Shown one piece after another: positions 1 to 5,002 of a stretch of 5,002 nucleotides of DNA. Under the pieces are notes generated by a model, which made no database searches, was not told where the DNA came from, and saw only the letters and a program-made list of their open reading frames with translations. The stretch is taken from the NCBI GenBank assembly GCA_946481475.1, contig CAMLOB010000357.1, positions 1 to 5,002 on the forward strand, given 5' to 3'. The number at the start of each line of letters is the position of its first letter. Within the stretch, counting starts at the first letter, position 1. The position numbers and the translations under genes were made by a program. The DNA is from an uncultured Chlorobiota bacterium. Lineage in GTDB: Bacteria; Bacteroidota; Kapaibacteriia; OLB7.

Positions 1-2
1 AA

Positions 3-785
3 CCGCAACTCACCTCGGCAAAGATTCATCCCGCAATGGAAAGCGACGAGATCGACCGGCTTGTCCGCGAACAACTGGAGAACACCGGCTCGCTCTACGC
101 ACTCGATATGGACCTTGTGCGGGAGCTTCGTCCCGAGGTCGTTCTGACCCAGCAGCTCTGCACCGTCTGCGCGGTCGGCTTCGAGACGGTCCGAAAGGCG
201 ATGATGTCGCTGCCGGAGCCGCCGGAGGTGGTCAATATCGAGCCGAAGAACCTTGCCGAAGTGCTCGACTCGATTGTCCGGATCGGAGAAATCATCGAGC
301 GGAAAGAAGATGGAGAACAACTCCGCGAGTACTTGCTCGATTCCCTGGAGCGGATTGACCGGGCCGACGCTCCCCGCGTTCTTTTCCTTGAATGGCTGAT
401 CCCCCCTTTCTCCGCCGGACACTGGATGCCGGAACTTGTGGAGGCGGCCGGGGGCGTTCCGGTTCTGGCGAATCCCGGCTCGCACTCACGTCAGCTTTCG
501 TGGGAGAAGATATACGCTGCGGAATTCGACGTGCTGGTCATCTCCTGCTGCGGATTCGATGTTCGGCGGACGAGAGAGGATGTGGAACGCTCCGAAGAGC
601 TTCAAACGCTTCTGGTCCGGCGTCCCGATCTCCGCCTCATCATCTTCGACGGGAACCACTTCTTCAGTCGCCCCGGTCCGCGACTTGTGGAGAGTGCGCG
701 GTTGCTGGCCGATGCGTTGAACGGGAAAGCTCCGGAGGGGGCCACATCCTCGATTTCGCATCCCTTTACGGAGTTAAAGAGATAA
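3..785 (+). CDS. BtuF-like cobalamin-binding / ABC transporter substrate-binding protein, 5' truncated by window edge
   Basis: This is the C-terminal ~260 residues of a periplasmic-binding-protein-fold (PF01497, BtuF/FhuD-type) protein annotated in many genomes as cobalamin-binding protein. Counting from the ATG at 36, family hallmarks are TQQLCTVCAV (38-47), the EWLIPPF..GHW..E..EAAGG block (119-140), CGFD (172-175) and a C-terminal DGNHFFSRPGPR..E....L segment (205-228). The frame stays open to the window edge, and the 11 codons before the ATG (ending AKIHPA) continue the alignment-like pattern preceding xSxEID..VRE. The ATG at 36 is therefore probably internal and roughly 40-50 N-terminal residues are missing. 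A signal peptide cannot be judged. The expected role is binding a corrinoid or Fe-chelate and delivering it to an ABC importer, but no permease or ATPase gene is visible. The ligand is inferred from family only. The gene converges on the atp operon and ends 5 nt before a hairpin. Confidence 0.85.
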   Translation, partial: PQLTSAKIHPAMESDEIDRLVREQLENTGSLYALDMDLVRELRPEVVLTQQLCTVCAVGFETVRKAMMSLPEPPEVVNIEPKNLAEVLDSIVRIGEIIERKEDGEQLREYLLDSLERIDRADAPRVLFLEWLIPPFSAGHWMPELVEAAGGVPVLANPGSHSRQLSWEKIYAAEFDVLVISCCGFDVRRTREDVERSEELQTLLVRRPDLRLIIFDGNHFFSRPGPRLVESARLLADALNGKAPEGATSSISHPFTELKR

Positions 786-790
786 AACAA

Positions 791-818
791 GGGGAGACAC
801 CGGTAACGATGTCTCCCC
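791..818. terminator. Bidirectional rho-independent terminator between convergent genes
   Basis: A perfect 9-bp inverted repeat, GGGGAGACA (791-799) and TGTCTCCCC (810-818), flanks a 10-nt loop. It lies 5 nt after the stop of the BtuF-like gene and 84 nt after the atpG stop on the opposite strand. Read on the minus strand, the stem is followed by TTGTTTTATC, a good U-rich tract, so it should end the atp transcript. Read on the plus strand, the tail is TGTGTATACTGTTT, weaker but U-rich enough for partial function. A shared terminator is the natural reading for a tail-to-tail gene pair. Termination efficiency is inferred, not measured. Confidence 0.8.
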
Positions 819-851
819 TGTGTATACTGTTTCCGATCCCTCGAAGGGGAT

Positions 852-902
852 GAACCACCAAGGCACTATCCGCCTGCGGCGGACACAAAGAAATCACAAA
901 GG
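852..902. repeat. Repeat-like intergenic segment with a TCCGCC/GGCGGA palindrome
   Basis: This non-coding segment directly follows the atpG stop. It contains the perfect 6-bp inverted repeat TCCGCC-TGC-GGCGGA (869-883). Degenerate copies of a CAC(A/C)AAGG-like unit flank it: CACCAAGG (856-863), CACAAAG (884-890) and CACAAAGG (895-902), the last two 11 nt apart. The composition differs from both neighbouring genes. Such CCACCAAGGCAC / CACAAAGAAA stretches with a GC palindrome resemble dispersed intergenic repeats I have seen in environmental bacterial genomes, but only one copy is in this window, so repeat status is inferred. A smaller imperfect hairpin, ATCCC/GGGAT, lies just beside it at 836-851. 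Confidence 0.35.
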
Positions 903-1793
903 TTAGCCTTCGAGCGCGTTTGCGCCGGAGACGATCTCGAGGATTTCCGTTGTGATGGCCGCCTGACGGGCCTTGTTGTATTCCAGTTTCAGGTCGCGTG
1001 CAAGATCCTTTGCGTTCCGCGTCGCGTTGTCCATCGCCGTCATTCTCGCCCCCTGCTCGGCGGCGTTCGATTCCAGAAGAGCGTTCCACATCTGCGTGTT
1101 CAGATTCTTCGGAATCAACGCGTTCAGCAGTTCCACCGCCGACGGTTCGAAGATATACTCGATGTTATAGCCGGAGGCGGTCTTGTCCTCATGGTCTCCG
1201 ACCAGCGGCTCCACCGGCAGGAACTGCTTGACGGCAATCTCCTGGCGGATGACCGAACGGAACTCGTTGTAGATCAGCTCCACCCGGTCGTAATGTCCTT
1301 CAAGGAACCGGTCCTGCACCTCGTTGACGATCTGCTGCGCAACCGGGAAGTGGAGCTCGTTGAAGATGCCGGGATACTTGCCGACGACGTTATAGCCCCG
1401 CTTGGCGAAGAAATCGACCGAACGCTTGCCGACGCAGATCAGCTCGACCGCTCCGACCCGGTTCAGTTCCTTGTACGTGTTGTTGATCCGGTACTGGGCC
1501 GCTTTCAGGATGTTGCTGTTGAACGGACCGCAGAGACCGCGATCGGCCGCAACAACGATGATGCCGACCCGGCCGACCTCACGCTGCTCGAAGAAAGGAC
1601 TGATCGCACTGTCCATCGCGTCGGCGAGGTGCCCCAGAATTTCCCGGAGCTTTTCGCCGTACGGTCTGGCCCGGATAATCGCGTCCTGAGCACGGCGGAG
1701 CTTTGCGGCGGCAACCATCTTCATTGCCTGCGTGATCTTCGCGGTGTTCTGCACACCCCGGATACGACTCCGGATTTTTCTGTATTGTGCCAT
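903..1793 (-). CDS. atpG: F1Fo ATP synthase subunit gamma
   Basis: The 296-residue product is the central shaft of F1. It rotates inside the alpha3beta3 head and couples the c-ring to catalysis on the cytoplasmic face of the membrane. The N-terminal helix begins MAQYRKIRSRIRGVQNTAKI and continues T.AMKMVAAAKLRRAQ (about 21-36), the classic gamma coiled-coil start. DRGLCG (84-89) opens the Rossmann-like middle domain. The C-terminal helix carries the gamma signature ITTEILEIVSGANA (280-293). Length is normal for bacterial gamma (about 285-300). The only sensible start is the ATG at 1793, 38 nt after atpA. It has a weak Shine-Dalgarno (AGAGA abutting the start), suggesting translational coupling or SD-independent initiation. 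It is the last gene of the operon and has no atpD after it. Stop is TAA. Confidence 0.98.
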   Translation of the reverse strand: MAQYRKIRSRIRGVQNTAKITQAMKMVAAAKLRRAQDAIIRARPYGEKLREILGHLADAMDSAISPFFEQREVGRVGIIVVAADRGLCGPFNSNILKAAQYRINNTYKELNRVGAVELICVGKRSVDFFAKRGYNVVGKYPGIFNELHFPVAQQIVNEVQDRFLEGHYDRVELIYNEFRSVIRQEIAVKQFLPVEPLVGDHEDKTASGYNIEYIFEPSAVELLNALIPKNLNTQMWNALLESNAAEQGARMTAMDNATRNAKDLARDLKLEYNKARQAAITTEILEIVSGANALEG

Positions 1794-1831
1794 TCTCTGC
1801 TACGCTCTGGTCTAATGCTCTGCTGCTGTCG

Positions 1832-3400
<1,569 letters not shown>

Positions 3401-3447
3401 TGTTCTTCAGCCGTTATCGTTAGTGTTAATGAATTTTCTTGACAGTG

Positions 3448-4011
3448 TTATAAAGCGGGAGTCCACGTCCCGGTCTCTTGAGCCAGAGCCTCGTGGAGCC
3501 GCTCCAGCTGACGCTTGACCGAGGCGTCGATCATCAGATCGTCCACCCGGGCGGTGAAGCCGCCGATCAGGTCCTGATCGATATGATACAGCGCCTTGAT
3601 CTTCTGTCCGGTGATCTGCGTCAGCCGCTGCTCGATCCGTCCCTTCAGTGCATCGTCCAGCTCAATGGCGCTTGAGACGGTCGCCGTGGAAATTCCCTGA
3701 TCCTTGTCGAGCTGCTTGCGGAAGGAGATCACGGCACCATGAAGGATTCCGGCCCGACCTTTCTTGGCCAGCAGGACCAGGAACCTCATGACCGCCTCCC
3801 CCACTTTTCCCTCGAACACGTTCCGCAGGAGGGCGGCTTTCGTTTCCACCGAAATAGTCGGCCTCGCGAGGAGACTCCGGAGTTCGCGGGAATTCTCGAT
3901 CGCATATTCCAGCGTCTTGAAATCCTCGACGACCGTCGGGAGGATGTTCTGCTCCCTGGCGATATCCAGCATCGCCTGGGCGTACCGATGTGAGACTCTG
4001 GTTTCAATCAT
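3448..4011 (-). CDS. atpH: F1Fo ATP synthase subunit delta
   Basis: The 187-residue product is the OSCP/delta-family protein that ties the top of the alpha3beta3 head to the b-subunit peripheral stalk. Family features are the N-terminal helical domain starting with VSHRYAQAMLDIA (6-18), the SLLARPTIS segment (47-54), the F..LLA.KGR stretch (77-86), and the C-terminal signature DQDLIGGFTARVDD (145-158). Length is typical (about 175-185) with a short extra tail ending GTWTPAL. Start ATG at 4011 is preceded by AAGG at 8-nt spacing, and an AAGGAGAG further up at about 15 nt, so initiation here is plausible without a perfect site. The gene sits between atpF (65 nt gap) and atpA (47 nt gap), its canonical place. 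Stop is TAA. Confidence 0.97.
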   Translation of the reverse strand: MIETRVSHRYAQAMLDIAREQNILPTVVEDFKTLEYAIENSRELRSLLARPTISVETKAALLRNVFEGKVGEAVMRFLVLLAKKGRAGILHGAVISFRKQLDKDQGISTATVSSAIELDDALKGRIEQRLTQITGQKIKALYHIDQDLIGGFTARVDDLMIDASVKRQLERLHEALAQETGTWTPAL

Positions 4012-4076
4012 TGCGCTGACCTTGCTCTCCTTCTCAAGGGAATTGTCTTCTCAACGGAATTACTTGTCCAGGGGAA

Positions 4077-4568
4077 TCAGTTCGTCACTTCGGCCGCTTC
4101 GTTCAGATAGGCGTCGACCAGTCTCTTCCCCCGCTCCTCGTCCAGCGATTCCTTCAGGATTTTCTCCGAGGCGCTCACCGCCAGCGAGGCGACTTCGGCC
4201 CGCAACTGGTTCAGCGCCTCCTTCTTGCTCCTGTCGATCTCCGATTTTGCCCGGTCGATCATCACGCGAGCCTCCTCCTCGGCCTTTCCGACGGCTCCGT
4301 CGCGGACCTTCTGGGCATACTCCCGGCTCTCGCGGAGCAGGTCCTGTGCCTCGGCCTCGGCCTTCGCCATTGCCTGGCGATTGTCGGCGATCAGTTGCTT
4401 TGCCTCCTCGCGGGCCCGTTCGGCCTGCTCGACGGCATCGTTAATGGTTTGTTCTCTCTTCTCCAGCGCCTGCGTGATCGGCTTCCAGCCGAGCTTGGTC
4501 AGCACAAAGAGAAGGATAACGAAGTTGATGATGGTCCAGAGAATAGGACCGACGTTGATATCAACCAT
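4077..4568 (-). CDS. atpF: F1Fo ATP synthase subunit b
   Basis: The 163-residue product is the peripheral-stalk subunit that anchors delta and the F1 head to the membrane. One N-terminal membrane helix lies at about residues 8-28 (ILWTIINFVILLFVLTKLGW), followed by the conserved KPI..ALEKRE turn (29-39). A long charged Ala/Glu/Lys/Arg-rich coiled coil runs to about 145, and the C-terminal region binds delta. Length fits E. coli b (156). The ATG at 4568 is chosen because b subunits normally enter the membrane within about 10 residues. A GTG at 4613 would add 15 Pro/Ser-rich residues with no family counterpart that I recognise. Neither start has a strong Shine-Dalgarno; the GTG has a loose AGAGAAAA upstream. 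There is a single b gene and no visible b' paralogue. Stop is TGA. Confidence 0.95.
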   Translation of the reverse strand: MVDINVGPILWTIINFVILLFVLTKLGWKPITQALEKREQTINDAVEQAERAREEAKQLIADNRQAMAKAEAEAQDLLRESREYAQKVRDGAVGKAEEEARVMIDRAKSEIDRSKKEALNQLRAEVASLAVSASEKILKESLDEERGKRLVDAYLNEAAEVTN

Positions 4569-4657
4569 GATTTCAGATAGTGATGGCGATGGGCCGACCC
4601 CTTGCCGGGACACCCGTTTTCTCTAACAATTCACTTCACTCGTTACCGATGCGAATA

Positions 4658-4690
4658 AGCGGTCTGCCGGATACATGCCGGCAGACCGCT
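4658..4690 (-). promoter_or_regulatory. Intercistronic 13-bp stem-loop between atpE and atpF
   Basis: A perfect inverted repeat, AGCGGTCTGCCGG (4658-4670) and CCGGCAGACCGCT (4678-4690), surrounds a 7-nt loop. It begins 27 nt after the atpE stop on the minus strand and leaves 89 nt before the atpF ATG. The bases after the stem on the minus strand are TATTCGC, so the U-tract is poor. The structure is therefore more likely a partial terminator or a 3'-end stabiliser of the atpE message than a full terminator, since atpF and the rest of the operon lie beyond it. Either role would raise c-subunit output relative to downstream subunits, matching the need for many c copies per complex. The structure is seen directly; the function is inferred. 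Confidence 0.7.
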
Positions 4691-4717
4691 CAATACGAAA
4701 AAAACGGTGCTGCCGGC

Positions 4718-4945
4718 CTATTGGAACACCAGCAGGATGCAGATAACCAGCGCGAAGAGGGCGATACCCTCGATAAGAGCGGCTGCGATGATCATCGTCG
4801 TACGGATGTCGCCGATAGCCTCCGGCTGACGTCCCTGCGCCTCAAGGGCGGCTGCGGCCAGACGACCGATACCCAGACCCGGGCCGAAAACTGTGAGAGC
4901 TGCGCCGAGACCGGCTGCGAGAAAAGCTAATCCTTGAGTCTCCAT
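4718..4945 (-). CDS. atpE: F1Fo ATP synthase subunit c (proteolipid)
   Basis: The 75-residue product is the membrane hairpin that oligomerises into the rotor ring and carries the translocated ion. Helix 1 (about 6-34) contains the Gly-rich GPGLGIG packing motif (21-27). The polar loop is GRQPEA (38-43), with the R-Q-P that contacts gamma/epsilon. Helix 2 (about 50-73) carries the ion-binding carboxylate E59 in AALIEGIAL. The residues expected for Na+ coordination are absent: I26 lies where Na+ types have Gln, and G60-I61 follow the Glu in place of Ser-Thr, so H+ coupling is inferred. Length is normal (about 70-85). Start ATG at 4945 has a strong Shine-Dalgarno 7 nt upstream. Stop is TAG. Confidence 0.97.
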   Translation of the reverse strand: METQGLAFLAAGLGAALTVFGPGLGIGRLAAAALEAQGRQPEAIGDIRTTMIIAAALIEGIALFALVICILLVFQ

Positions 4946-4952
4946 TCTGATT

Positions 4953-4957
4953 CCTCC
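4953..4957 (-). promoter_or_regulatory. Strong Shine-Dalgarno of atpE (GGAGG)
   Basis: On the minus strand the leader reads CGGAGGAATCAGA-ATG, with GGAGG spaced 7 nt from the atpE start. It is the only near-consensus, well-spaced ribosome binding site among the five atp genes in this window, and it fixes the atpE start. It fits high translation of the c subunit, which is needed in many copies per enzyme. Confidence 0.8.
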
Positions 4958-5002
4958 GAAACAGGTATGAATGTGTGTGCTGAAGTATTATGCCGATGTA
5001 AT

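Noticed and set aside
3439..3444. TTGACA on the plus strand in the atpH-atpA spacer, resembling a -35 box.
   Set aside because: It points against the operon, no -10 box follows at 16-18 nt, and there is no plus-strand gene for it to drive.
4569..4613. GTG start at 4613 giving atpF 15 more residues.
   Set aside because: The added residues are Pro/Ser-rich and unlike b-subunit N termini, and the GTG sits in a small CGGG/CCCG hairpin (4606-4616). The ATG at 4568 places the membrane helix correctly. The choice is not certain, because the ATG lacks a Shine-Dalgarno.
4987..4992. CATAAT on the minus strand resembling a -10 box upstream of atpE.
   Set aside because: The matching -35 region would fall at or beyond the window edge, and a single hexamer is common by chance.
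4988..5002. Possible 3' end of atpB: minus-strand codons ending in a TAA at 4990-4988.
   Set aside because: Only four codons (I-T-S-A) precede the stop, far too few to identify a gene, although position and operon order would suit atpB.

Overview
The window holds most of an F1Fo ATP synthase operon on the minus strand, plus the 3' part of a convergent plus-strand gene for a BtuF-like cobalamin/metallophore-binding protein. The DNA is moderately GC-rich and densely coding. The alpha and c subunits read like those of the Bacteroidota/Chlorobiota/Ignavibacteriota assemblage, and the run E-F-H-A-G ending without beta and epsilon also fits that assemblage. The placement is from family resemblance only and is tentative. 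A good Shine-Dalgarno before atpE argues mildly against a core Bacteroidia lineage, where such sites are scarce.

Layout from left to right: bases 1-785 carry the BtuF-like gene, cut by the left window edge. Bases 786-902 form the convergent intergenic region, with a perfect 9-bp hairpin (791-818) that looks like a shared bidirectional terminator and a short repeat-like segment containing a 6-bp palindrome. Then, all on the minus strand and transcribed right to left, come atpG (903-1793), atpA (1832-3400), atpH (3448-4011), atpF (4077-4568) and atpE (4718-4945). Intergenic gaps are 38, 47, 65 and 149 nt. The longest gap, between atpE and atpF, contains a perfect 13-bp stem-loop. The region right of atpE (4946-5002) holds the atpE leader with a strong Shine-Dalgarno; atpB would be expected beyond the window edge.

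Together the five atp genes supply the proton-driven rotor ring (c), the peripheral stalk (b, delta), the catalytic-head alpha subunit and the central shaft (gamma). Subunits a, beta and epsilon are absent from the window, so atpD and atpC must lie elsewhere, as is common in the suggested group. The c subunit looks proton-coupled, not sodium-coupled.

I see no new biological system here. The points worth a second look are the regulatory architecture around atpE (strong ribosome binding site, downstream hairpin, U7 tract), the split atp locus, and the repeat-like intergenic segment after atpG.
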